Shown in pieces: positions 1-12,100 of a stretch of 64,000 nucleotides of DNA. Made by a program: the position numbers and the translations under genes. This stretch comes from Asterias amurensis. Taxonomy: Eukaryota; Echinodermata; Asteroidea; Forcipulatida; Asteriidae. The stretch is from NCBI RefSeq assembly GCF_032118995.1, contig NC_092669.1, positions 682,001 through 746,000 of the forward strand, read 5' to 3'. How positions within the stretch are numbered: position 1 is the stretch's first letter; every line of letters starts with the position of its first letter. The notes under the pieces are model-generated. The model saw only the letters and a program-made list of their open reading frames with translations. It was not told the origin of the DNA and made no database searches.

Positions 1-768
1 TACACAATAACTTTACAAAAAAAATCAGTTAACACTTATATTTTGTCTCGCCCAATTGCCACATCTAAAAAAACATTCATATTTTTGTTACACACATTAT
101 GCAAAATATCATCCCGACATTAGTTTATAAAACAAACCGAATCGATTCATCGGGTGATCCAAAACGCAGAGATGACTAGAGGCAAGTCTACGCCACACCC
201 ATACACACACTGCATGGTCCAGAGACGAGTCCGTTTTAGCAATAACGCACATTCACTCAGCGCCTGTTATACGTGGAGTTGTTTTTTTATTCTACGGCAG
301 TGTTGGGACGTTTGGAAGTATTTACATCGGGTATAAGGTAGGAATAAGCACACGTAGATAGGATGGACAAAATAATTATGATGACATATTTTAAGGTTCT
401 CATCTGGTCCAAACAGAGAGAAAAAAAACGTGAAAATCTACATCTTTTAAAACATCACTAGGACGAATTTATTTTGATTTGTATTATACAAAAAATATGA
501 GCAACGTTGAAGAGTGTAGTACACAGTTTTGCGCACAGCTTGCTTCGGTAAATTTGTTTGGTTTTATAGATGGTTGGCCGTAATATTTTTTTTATGGGTC
601 ATAAATTATTCATTTTGTAAATGTTATTACCGTGATCAGAGAAAACTGCTCCTACTGTGAATAACTCCAAGGCGATTCGAGTGGAATATTTGATTATCGT
701 GTTTGGTCCGTAAGAAATCAAATTTGGGACAGTAAATTTTAAGCCGTGCGGACTTCAGTTAGTGACAT
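1..768. other. Gene-free stretch
   Basis: AT-rich DNA with no reading frame that resembles a known protein and no splice-bounded exon that I can support. I see no recognisable repeat family here. Confidence 0.6.
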
Positions 769-905
769 TATGGTTTTGAGTGTAAGCGATGGTGAAAGTA
801 TGGTTGCTGCCGGAGTGCAAGCGATGGTGAAAGTATGACTGGGGAGTACGGGCGATTGTGAAAGTATGGTTGCCGGAGTGCGGGCGATTTGTGTAATGGT
901 TGACT
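769..905. repeat. Short GC-richer tandem repeat, about 31-bp unit
   Basis: About four imperfect copies of a unit containing GCGATGGTGAAAGTATGGTT follow one another, with the GGAGTGCGGGCGA part varying between copies. It is more GC-rich than its surroundings. It looks like a decaying minisatellite; no function can be read from it. Confidence 0.7.
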
Positions 906-1089
906 GACCGTCAACGCATGATGAAGTCTGGCCTCTCTTAAAAAATTAGAATAATATACTGGTAATTAATCCACTAAAGCTTGCTCGCCCGAGGAACAGT
1001 CTACAAGTGAACAAGTGTGCAATTGCCACGTGAACCAGAAACACGGGGGTTAACCCCTGTAATTTGATATCTTCCACGGTACTAAGTTA

Positions 1090-1271
1090 GTGTTATGGGT
1101 TCTTTTACGAGCGCTACCAATTCCAGTACACGGGACCTACAGCGTTATGTCCCATCGTACGGATGGTGTGCCTTGCCCAGGGACGCGAAAGCCACAACCA
1201 GGACCCGAACCCACACTCTGATAATCAGAAACACGCAGGCTAAGTCTGGTGTCCTAAGCCGCTCGGAAAGT
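1090..1271 (-). mobile_element. tRNA-derived SINE
   Basis: Read on the minus strand the segment opens with a tRNA-Leu/Ser-like head. An A-box-like stretch is GGCTTAGGACACCAGACT and a B box is GGGTTCGGGTCC, spaced as in an RNA polymerase III promoter with a long variable arm. A non-tRNA body follows with the GGGCAAGGCAC motif common in tRNA-derived SINEs. The arms do not fold as a functional tRNA, so this is a retroposed SINE copy. Its exact 3' end is unclear. Confidence 0.65.
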
Positions 1272-2164
1272 TTATACTTTATTGAAGTTATTTATTGATT
1301 CATGATTATGGTGATGAACTGTTTTCACTCCCAGAATTTTGCCTTTCAACGAATAATTTTATGGTAATAGCAGTTTACGAATTGTTATACAATAAGATTG
1401 GTATCCCCAGTTACGAATGGATTGCATATTTCTGGACTGTTTGTCATCCTCTAGTGATAGATGACAAACGAAGAATGAAAAATACAAAATATCTGAATGT
1501 TAAGAAGAATGAAAAACACAAAATGTTTGAATATTTAGAAGAAGATGAGCGATAGGCACAATGGATTCACACAGCAATTGGATACAATTCGTGACTATGT
1601 GATTTTAAAACATCTTTCTATTGGCTGACCTTTACACCAGACACCATTGAAAACCAATTTCAATGTCATATCCAGAATAATAATAAAATTCGTGAATGGC
1701 TTTCATACAGAATGGAGCATTGTATGACATCTGGTGACGTTTTATTAACATACAGACTGCATATTGTATATAAGCTGTAATTGGCTGCAATTAATGTTTA
1801 AAGGAGAAGTCCTCCGCAAAAAAACATGAACATAACCTGTGACTTTCATCACAATTGAAGGGCTAACTTTTAAAAGAAAATAATTAATAAAGTTTGAAGG
1901 CCAGGGCATCTTAAAATTTTGATATTGCTTTGTGATGTTTTATTTATATATAACAAATAATAATAAGTAAAGCTTTTATGATGATCACTGACTTTTGAAG
2001 CAATTCACAATCTATGACCATACCTTTAAGGGCATGTTATACGGTGTGGGCGGGTTATACGCAAAAAGGGTTGCCGAATTGAATAATGGCTTAGGATGCT
2101 CGACTGATTTCACGCTTAAAGGTATAGTAAAGAAACAGAAATACACTATTATTTTTAGCTCGTC
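1272..2164. other. Gene-free stretch with one weak reading frame
   Basis: An open frame at 1295-1555 (+, 86 codons) has a charged C-terminal end (NVKKNEKHKMFEYLEEDER) but no recognised domain, no clear splice acceptor and no support from neighbours. I do not call it a gene. The rest is AT-rich and featureless. Confidence 0.5.
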
Positions 2165-2473
2165 CTAAGCACCAGTGCAAACGTAACAGACAAATAATTT
2201 TGGACTAAAATAAGTACCGTCACTAGCAGAGTTCATCTTTATCAAAACATGGCACTTTACAAAAAACTGTCCATTATAGTAATTACTTTTAAATACAAAC
2301 CAAAAACCCACAGAATTGAAGAGGCTGTGAGAGAGCTTGTATTTACTGCCATTAGGCCTACTCCTTCTATAAGATTTCCATTCATCGAATACAAAAGCCT
2401 CAAGTTCTATTTTTAGACGTCTTAGCTTTCTTTCCCAAGGAAGAGCCGCATCTTCATAATTTATCATCTGCAA
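2165..2473 (-). other. Possible orphan exon, unrecognised
   Basis: A minus-strand open frame begins just after a good 3' splice acceptor (pyrimidine run then GCAG). The first part is charged and helical-looking, including LPWERKLRRLKIELEAFVFD. Its second half is less protein-like. No family is recognised and no partner exon was found, so it may be chance. It is worth testing against RNA data only. Confidence 0.15.
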
Positions 2474-3146
2474 AAAAAGGCTTGGAATATGATTTCAACG
2501 AGCACAGTGTTATTGCATGAGTGTATCAGGGAGATAATTCTATCCAGGTCAGGAAACACTTTAGAACGAAGGACACGATGTTGATGTCTTTCTTGTTATG
2601 ACGTTTGCATATGCTCATCGGGGGGGGGGGGGGTGTTGGCGATGCAGTGAATCAAACTATAATTTATTGATATGTTGGGAAATCTAAATGCTCGTAGCGC
2701 ACAGGGATTTTCCTTGATGAAGCTATCAAATAAATGGCTAGAGGGAAAGAGAAAGTTTGTTTGTACGCTGAATGTCTAGTCATGGTTTTGAGAAATCAGA
2801 GTTAATTCAGAGGGAGCCGTTTCTCACAATGTTTTATAATATTTTCATCAGCTCTCCGTTGTTCGTTGCCAAGTAAGATCTTATGCTTACAATTAATTTG
2901 AGTAATCAACAAATATAAAAAACAATGGCCGCCATTTTGAAAATTTGAAATTTACTCGTTAAACTTCGTGTTGTTTTGGGTTTTTTTCAATAGTCAAATC
3001 TGCAATAATGAAACCTATAAGATAGCAATAGATTTTTCTCACGACTTACTCCGACTGTGTGAATTTCATGCTTGTATCATTAAGGGTAATCCGCCAAAAT
3101 GTGTCCTATCTGCATGCCCCACCAATTTTTGGTAACTGTACATTTT
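2474..3146. other. Gene-free stretch with G-run and MITE relic
   Basis: Contains a run of 14 G at 2620-2633. At about 2790-2915 there is an eroded piece of the alpha hairpin family (CAGAGGGAGCCGTTTCTCAC and TTTGAGTAAT motifs, also seen at 43.3, 51.0 and 57.4 kb). No gene seen. Confidence 0.55.
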
Positions 3147-3528
3147 TTAAAGGATTTAGGTACTTTTTGTAACCCAAAACACAATGTCCACAGATTAACA
3201 TTAAACTTGCACCATTTGAAGATAATGATGGTAGAAAGCGTACCTTCAAATATTAGTTGCTGAGGTACTGTAGCTTTTGAGAAATGAGTAAAACAATGTC
3301 ATGAAACTACGTTTTTACACATGCTAAAATAATTTTCGTCTCATGATCACTGAGACGAAAATTATTTTCATGACAATCATTGATTTAATCATTTCTCCAA
3401 AACTAAAGCACCTCGGCAAGTAATATTTTCAGGGAAGCTTTTTCTACTATCATTATCTTCAAACTGTGTAAGTTTAGTGTAAATTTGTAGACATTGTGTT
3501 TTTTTGTCCTACAAAAAGTTCATAGACC
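3147..3528. mobile_element. Hairpin MITE, family gamma
   Basis: A TTAA at 3147-3150 is followed by AGGATTTAGGTACTTTTTG. The two halves form one long inverted repeat centred near 3345, where the arms carry AATAATTTTCGTCTCATGA and its complement. The right end reads ACAAAAAGTTCATAGACC and has lost its TTAA. A second copy at 49,951-50,252 keeps TTAA on both sides. There is no coding capacity. Confidence 0.8.
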
Positions 3529-4291
3529 ACGGTTGGGGCCTGAGTTAAAATTTTGAAAGTAATTATAGGCGAGATTAATTTTGTCTTGTTCAAATGTTGT
3601 TCTCGTCATTATGCCTATTATACCTTTGTATGATATAATATTAATTAGATGCTACATCATTTTAAAACCTATATGCTGATCCAGTTTATGTTTTAATTAA
3701 ATCTACAATTAAAAGTCGCAAAATATTATAATATTAATAGTCGTCTGAATTGAATTACAAAACCATGATTGAGTATAAATACACAAAATTAAATATGTTG
3801 AAAATGTCCCCAACCATCCGGAATATTCACGAACTAATATGAAATTAATTCCAACTGCCCGGATGTTTGTATAATCACAATAAAAACCACAATTTAACAA
3901 ATGTGGCCTTCATTAATAAAACATTTCGCAATACCATGAAACATTCTACAATGAGAAAAGAAATATTATTGATTTGTTATTCTACTGTGGGTAGGCGTTG
4001 TTTTATTGGACTTTAAACACTGGGCTGAATACACCAAATGCTGAGTCTATCCTACTGCGTCATTTTTGTTTTATTCTTTTGGTTAATATTCAACTTTCTT
4101 ACTTAATAAACGACGAAGGGTACTTGGGGTCATTTCAAAGTGCGGTCACGTGCAAGTTAGTAAAGGTTTTGTTGTGTGGTGTCGCAAGACACAAAATAAC
4201 CAATTGTTAGCCTACACGTTACAGTTTAAAAAAAAAAATTAAGAATTGGTCCTTTCACTAAAATATTGAAACTAACCTGTGAAAATTTCAT
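3529..4291. other. Gene-free stretch
   Basis: AT-rich; short frames only. Nothing recognised. Confidence 0.5.
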
Positions 4292-4660
4292 TTAAAGCCA
4301 TTATACACTTTCGGTAAACAGATTGTCCAAGTCCCACACTTCGTGTATCACAACTTATATATAAAATAACAAACCTGTGAAAATTTAGGCTCAATCGGAC
4401 ATCGAAGTCGGGAGAAAATAACGGGAAAACCCACTCTTGTTTCCGCGCGTTTCGCCGTGTCATGAAATGTGTTTAAAATAAATCCGTAATTCTCGCTAAC
4501 GAGAATTTATATTGTTTTACCGTTTTCTCAAAAAGTAAAGCATTTCATGGACTAATATTTCAAGAGAAGTCTTTCACCATTACCTTCTGTAAACCCTGTA
4601 AATTATTTGTAAATCTGTGAACTTTTTTTTTTCTGTACCGAAAGGGTCCAATGGCTTTAA
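4292..4660. mobile_element. Hairpin MITE, family epsilon
   Basis: Complete element of 361 bp (4296-4656) flanked by TTAA at 4292-4295 and 4657-4660. The termini are inverted: left AGCCATTATACACTTTCGGT, right ACCGAAAGGGTCCAATGGCT. A partial copy lies at about 58,818-59,080. No protein is encoded, so a transposase must have been supplied in trans. Confidence 0.8.
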
Positions 4661-6289
4661 GTGGAATCATTTTTGAGGTAACGCCGACAAAAAAATTGAG
4701 CAGTCATATTCACGCAGGAAGAATGAATCGTAATTGGATTACACAACCCGAGAAACGCATTGACAGAAACGTTTCACCGATTCAAATTATACAACTCAGT
4801 AACCAAATTTATACTTCGAAGTAAAATGTTTCGGTGAAATGTTACTCAAAATGCTTGCTACCTTAAAAACAAAACATATATAACACAATATCAGTGACTC
4901 TTCTATGGGCAGTGGGTGGGACGCTCTCCACTCTAGCAAGACGCTCTATATACCCAGCGTGAACCCTGATAACTGAAGGAGCCCACTGAGATAGGGGTCA
5001 GATGTCAATGTCAAAGATCATTAGGTCTTTTAACAAACCATGTTCTGCCCAAACCTGTTCTAGCCATCTTTTATCACGGACTGAGGAAACCTGGATAAAA
5101 TATCGCAGATTTTGTCAATACTCTAGGGTTCAAGGTTCGTTGGTGATTACATGTCATCAACACAACCACAATGAATCCTTCGGGGAGATGGATTTGAGAC
5201 AAATTAAACGCGTCTCAAGATTGACACACCCGTTGAGATGAACTAAACATCTTAATTAGTTTGGTATCGAAGAAGGTTATTATAATATGACCTAAAGTAG
5301 GCCTTCGTGTTTGTAGCGTTCAATTTCAACCTATAGACATTTATTACGCTGTCATCTTCTTGGTCATGTTCCCTGTTTTCAATAACAGTATTGCATGCTA
5401 ACATTCATTGCGCATGGCACCAGACTATTATATTGTCCAGCATCAGTTTGGTAACATTTACAATGGAGTAAAGTAAAGGTCTGTACGCTCGTATATTCGG
5501 CATGTTTAATCAGACATCAACCAACACTCATCTCTCATCTGTCATTGACGGTAGAAGAACACAACGTCAAGAACGCAACGGATTAGTTTGGGTATAGTTA
5601 ATATAAAGGCAAGCTGGCAACGATTTTTTTCAATTAACGTTACTCGAGTCATGGCTGACTATTCCGTTATGATAACAGCCGTCGAGTTCTAAGATTAAAC
5701 TTGCCCGCGCAGAAGTGTAAAGTACATTAAACATAATTTTCAGTTCTATATTAAAAAAAAAAAAAAGTTTTGTTGTGTTTTGTATGAAAACTGACACTCA
5801 GTGTTTCACTCCTTTAGCAAATATGAACTTGACTGTTTTATTTATCTACAGCAGCTGAGATGCTTAATCATTAACGAATTGTGGAAGGATGAGGTGAAAG
5901 GTGGAGACTCGACAAGTGCACTGGGTCACAACGACGACTGTTTCGTGTTTAACCTATGTTGATTGACGCGGGGAGTGCCTTAATACAAATTGAATTTTCA
6001 ATCGATTTTAATCAATGTTAGACCTAGTTTACTAAACGTTTTAATTGGCTCGGCGATATATATTTTCTCAGTGGCAAGTTAATTAATTCGTTCTGGAAAT
6101 TGGCGCCAGTAACCTTGACAACCGTGCAGAAATATCGCTCGTTATGTTATTGTTATCTTGAGTTGAAGGGTTGCCCATAACAACCATGGACAAAATAAGA
6201 ATGTACTAAATATAATTATCTCCGAATTTAACTTGTACAAACATTTCCCATTATAAAACAATTCTGACTGAACCTTTCTGAACTCGCAT
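4661..6289. other. Gene-free stretch
   Basis: Short frames only and no splice-bounded exon. An A-rich tract lies at about 5752-5765. I see nothing else in this stretch. Confidence 0.5.
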
Positions 6290-6640
6290 AAACATTTTCA
6301 TTGTGTGGCTAAAGACAATGGCCACCTTTGATAATTGCCAAAGACCAGTATCATCACTGATGTTGATGTACCCCAATTTATGCACACACAAACAACATCT
6401 GGACAATTTTGGGCTAAGTTTGTCATAGAAAGAAACCACCCTTGTTGCACAAACTGTGTGTGATTTTCTCCGAATCAAATATGTTAGTGAGAAATTACCC
6501 CTTTATAAACTGAGGGAGCCGTTTATCACATTGATTTATACTATCAACAGCTATCTCCGTTACTCCGTTGCTTATGTGCCAAGTAAGTTGGTAAGCTAAC
6601 AACTATTTTGAGTAATTACCCATAGTGTAAAATATTGTAA
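6290..6640. mobile_element. Eroded MITE, family alpha
   Basis: Recognisable alpha-family landmarks occur in order: TAATTGCCAAAGACCAGTAT near the left, AGGGAGCCGTTTATCAC, CAACAGCTATCTCCGTTACT and TTTTGAGTAATTACCCATAG at the right. Both ends have drifted and no TTAA pair remains. Confidence 0.6.
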
Positions 6641-9105
6641 ACCCCTCCGACAAAGAGATTCACCTCATACACAATAAATAAAATCGATAAGCATTTTGTC
6701 TATATGATAAATCTCTATTATTGATTCTGAAGACTCGTGACAACTTGCAGTGGATTCATGTGACGTCATGGTAGATTTACAATCACAGAATGGTGTCTCT
6801 CTTTATTGGCGCCAATTGGAGCATATGCAACGATCCCATTGAAGCGTGTTAGGATCACATTGGAGCGTGTAACAATCAAATCAATTTTTATATGATGTAA
6901 AAGGAACAATAACATGAATAAATTTACGAATTCGAGAATTTTGTTTGTTTGTTTGTTCAGATGATTTCCTGTCATGGGAACACAACAAAATCAAACAAGG
7001 GGATATAAACACGAAGCTGACAACAGCCAATCTCTCTTATACAAGAAATTGGTTTAATGTGTATTTTTATGATTTGAACAAATCTGATACAAACACCAAG
7101 CTGACAACAGCCATCCCTCATACAAACATTCGTTTAATGTTTTTGATTATGAAGTGCACAAATTAAAAAATTGTGATTCAGCAGCTTGACGACAGTACTC
7201 AGTTGTAAATAGTCAGTGTAAAATCAACGACTAGCTAAGTGGACTCGAACCCATGAATAACTTTTATTTATAGTGTAATAGCTCGTAGGTGTTTTTTTAA
7301 GGAATTGTTCATTTCAAAATCAACATATAGTACAGCCTTGAAACACGCCAAACAGAGTTCCCAGTGACGCATCGTTGGCCTAGTTGGCGCAGAGGGTGCG
7401 AACTTCATTGTTGGAATATCTAATAAATCAAGCATACTAATTGGGTTTGGAGATATAGCGTTAGGTGCTTTCATAAAACTCAAAGGTTGAGTGGATTTCT
7501 CCCACAAAATGAGGACAAAGTCCACCTTATCGGAAAAAACTGCGAAACCATGGTAACTATCATGTTAATAATGGGATAAGATCTGGGATGTGCAGACAGG
7601 GTGCAGTGTCGTGCACTTTTAAACATCTTTTGGGGTGACTTGGGTCGTATAAATATAAATCAAATTGGTTTATTGCTAAACACAAATTGCAGTCCATATA
7701 TAAGGCTGAATTAAATGACATTTACAACATTAAACTCACATAATTATAATTGCATTATTAAAACTCCGTAAATCTGAGACTAAAATAATATACAGAAATG
7801 CCAACTAGAAAAGACAGTCCGTTCGAGTAGAAAATTAAAAATAAATTATAATTTTGGCCGATAAAGTAACAACAGACGGAGGTATTATGCGGCTACGACT
7901 ACGGCTACGGTTGTAGGCTCAATTCAATGTTGAAGAAAAGGACTTTTAGACATTCTAGCCATAGCCACTAGCGTAGCCATTAATTTGAACATGGCCTTGA
8001 ATTCCTATGATACAAAGTCACGCGCTTTGACGGAGGTTGGCGGGATTGTGCGTTATTTGCACGGTCAGTAAATTGGCAAGCCCAGCACTACGTCATAATT
8101 GCAAAATAAACTAAGCAACGCCCTTTAGGGCGCCACTTCTCAAAGAACTAATTTGTGTTAAGATGTATAACAATCTTAATTGATGTGACGTCACAAGACA
8201 AATCACTATGGTGATAATGACAACGTATTCTTAAGATGAATTCGTGTGTTTTTATAGATCGAATTCAGAGGGCAATTTCATAGAGCATATCTGCTTTAAG
8301 CAATTTGGCAGATGCTTTTGCTTCCCATGTACAGTTACAATTATCAGTCATAACGACACGTCACATGTACCATTTTGACTGGTATCCCGCGCTTGTTTGC
8401 TTATTAGAATGTGTTAAACATTATTTTCTGCTTGAAACAGCTATTTAATCTAGGCCCTGCTGTTTTTAAGAGAAACATGTTCACCGCTAGTAAGGTGAAC
8501 AATTTAAACATTATATTAAATTTTAACTTCGATGTGCATCAGTACCGGATTCCGCTGAAAATATTATTTATACATTTTTCGCTAGTACGACTCTTTTCCC
8601 CCTATTTATAATAACAAGTTGAAATCCCCAAACAAATAGACGGGTTCCTTTACTCAAAACCAAATCGGTAAGATACCATGCATACATGACAGTCGAGCAC
8701 TGTGTCAATGTGTAGAACATTAGGTACTAGACTTCCCAAATACTCATTTTTAGTTACATAATTTGTAATTTAAATAAAGTGCATGGCACTCGTGACATAC
8801 ATGTACTCTCTCTTTATTATTCTATCATCTTTCGTGACAGGCTACACAGTGCTGGCCTTAAGAGAAAAGTTATATGTTTCTCAATTTGTTTTGATAAACG
8901 CGTTTGGTTACTTTTTGTTGACATGATGTCAGTAAAATATAATATATTAAAGTTAAATTAACTTGTTAAAGGACTTACTGTGATTCTCTTTCAGGAGCTG
9001 AGAATTTTGAATTTTTATCTTCCCTCAATTTTCCACTCTAATTTTTGTAGTTGGTTGTTATTTTTGGCACCAATAAAATAAAAACTTGTTTCTTTCTTTC
9101 TGCAG
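6641..9105. other. Intergenic DNA upstream of tetraspanin A
   Basis: No coding exon was found. A fragment at about 7888-7985 carries the CTACGACTACGGCTACGG repeat that recurs near 15,645-15,720, probably a MITE terminus. A first non-coding exon and the promoter of tetraspanin A should lie somewhere here, but I cannot place them. Confidence 0.5.
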
Positions 9106-9139
9106 GATTCTGCTCAAAAGCAACACATAAATAATCAAG
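9106..9139 (+). other. 5' UTR part of the first coding exon, tetraspanin A
   Basis: A pyrimidine-rich run ending CTGCAG places a 3' splice site at 9104-9105, 34 bp before the ATG. The gene therefore has at least one upstream non-coding exon outside the part I can identify. Confidence 0.55.
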
Positions 9140-12100
9140 ATGGTTGAAGGTTGTGGAGCCACACTTTCTAAGATGATTCTTTTCGTCTTGAATGCTCTCG
9201 TATGGGTAGGTTAAACAAGAAGCTGTATAGGGCCTTCTTTTATGCTTTTATTTTTTTTTTATTTTTTTTTTTTTTTCGCTTAAATGGTTGTGTTCTAAGA
9301 CCTTATGCACATGACATCATTTGAGTATAGGGCGCCCTCGCCGTTTGGTAATTGTCAAAGACCCATATTGATTCCCACTTGGTGTACCCCAACAATTATG
9401 TGTAAAATAACAAACCTGTAAAAGTTTGCAAGAGAACAATTAAAGAAGAAAAAAATCCCTCATTCCATTACTTTGTGTGCTTTCTTTAGATGCATAATAC
9501 ATGGCCTCAGCTGAAGTCTTTTATTATTTGAGTGAGAACTTACCTCTTTCTCAAAGTATAAGTTACTTCAGAGGGAGCAATTTCTCACATTGTGTTGTAC
9601 TATCAACAGCTCTCCATTGCTCGTTACCAAATAAGTTTTTTACTGCTAACAAGTTTTTGAGTCATCACCAACAGTGTCAAGTGCCTGTAAGCATTTATCT
9701 TTGTACCAATGGTACCTTCATCAATAACGCTGAATTTGAGATTGTATTTTTATTTTCATAAATTACATTCTCGCGTCATTATTCACGAGCATAATGATGT
9801 TAATCATTATTGTCGTGTCGTGTAAAGAACTTTTCCCCTTCGCGCATATAATTCATCATCATTATCTACGTCAATGCTCCAATCATTGAAGACTTTATTT
9901 GGTCTTCCAGTTGCCCTTGTAACGGAAATTGAAATGCGCCTCTTCCCATAATGTCAACAATGACGTCATCCTGTATGAAATATCATACCTGACAAGAATA
10001 AACATTTATTTTAAGCTGTATGGCCAGGGTAGCATGTAAACCTATAATTATTCCAAAAGTGCAATTTTCGTACATGTACACTCAATAAGTGGCAAAAAGA
10101 TACCATAGACTTTAGGATGTACCATGGCACCACACATTAGCATTACTTTTTTGTTTGGTGATGAAAAAGACTTAGGCCTAACATTACTTACAAAAACAAT
10201 AATAGAATTTTGAAAAACCAAACATTATAGATAATTGGCAATTTCAGTTCAAAACGCAAATAAAAAACGGATACTGGGAAACAGTGAGTGGCAGACAAGA
10301 TACGGGGCAAACAATAATTGACACGAGTAACATCTTTATTCGTAGTGATGGTTTAAATAAGGAACACGGGTGTCTGAACATATAATGGTGTCGGAACATA
10401 TAATGGTGTCGGAACATAGGGGTGTCTGAACATGAATAACCTTCAGGCACCAACGTACGTCATAATATGCAATGGGTCTTTTTGAGAGATTTCTTTTCTA
10501 CAACCTCAACCTCTATCTATGTTTTTTTCCTCGATCTCCAGGTGGTGAGCATTGCTCTGATTGCTCTTGGTGCGTACGTGCTCGCCAATCAGGGTGAATT
10601 TGCGGGAGTTTTTGGCAATAACGCCAACGCCCTGCTAGCAGTGAGCTGCACAGTCCTTAGTGTAGGGTGCATGATATTCTTGACGGCTTTCTGCGGTTGT
10701 TGTGGTGCAATTAAAGAGAGCAGCTGCCTTCTGAAAACGGTTAGTATTAAGACGACTGTCATCAGGCCGTCAATGAGGGTGCGTGTGGTAGTCCATACTG
10801 TAGTACACAATATTCTCCCCCATCCATCCTTTTGAGATTGGAGTGAAATTTGTTGCCTTCATATAAAAACAGGTTTTCCAACCAAATTTCCCTGTGGTTT
10901 TCAAGATAAGCCAAAAACAGCTGAATACCAGTAACAGGCAATATACATCAAATGGAGATTTTGTGCTGTTTTTATCAAGGAAGAAATGTTATGCTAAGCA
11001 AATTTTAGTGCTTAGTAGCTCTATGAAATTGGGCCCTGAACGCTCGGCCACAACACGCCACTGTGTACAGTACAAAAATATTTTTTTTTCAAATGTCTTT
11101 TCTTTTCTCAGTACATCGGTATCTTGATTATTGTGATCCTTGCGGAAGTCATTGGAGGAGTCTTGGCTCTTGTCTTCAGAGGATCCGTAAGTTATCTTTT
11201 TTTGTTTTACCCTTTCTTAAAGGCACTGGATACTATTGGTAATTGCTGAAAATAATTATTGCTATTATTATTTAGAGACAACATAGCGTAAGTCTGCTGA
11301 CATGAAGCGTCCCGAACGTCCCCTAGTAGTACCATTTTTAGAATGTCTAGAGAACTTCTGTTCCAGCCATCAGAACAAGAATTGTGCCCACCCCCCCCCC
11401 CAAAAAAAAATAATAATAATAATAATAAATATATAAATAAATAAATAAATAAAAATATATCAAAAAGGTATTTATCCGTTATCTGGCTGCCAATGTCGCC
11501 CAGTTGTCCAGCATGAAATATCAAGAAGCTCTAAAAAAAAAAAATTGACAAATGGTGTCAGTCATTGCCGTAGGTCCGGACCTGTTGCAATGTTGGACAA
11601 GATTTTACAAGGGACCCTGAACACACCAAAAGTTGCTGTCATTTCACACGATGTATACATTTTGTAAAATTGCTACAATTTGTAACCATGCTACAATTTT
11701 AATAGCGAGGGACCCTTGCTAATTTGCTCTCGCATGAGAGAGGCTTAACTTTCTCACTTTTGCTACCTACAGATTCGAACTGTCCTGTCGGATGAGATGC
11801 AGACACAAGTCACAAAGTCGTACGGGGAAGACGGCCAAGAGACAGTGACGAAATTTTTGGATGCTTTCCAGTCGGTAAATATACAAAATCACCAAAAAGA
11901 AGTCTAGTTGTGTTTGTTTGCTTTCTTGTTTGTTGACAGCTTAGTGACATTCAACAAACCTTGGTTAGAAACCAATACAACTTGGTGACAATCAACACAA
12001 CTTGGTGACAATCAATACAACTAATCAATACAACTTGGTGACAATCAATACAACTAATCAATACAACTTGGTGACAATTAATGTAACTTGGTGACAACCA

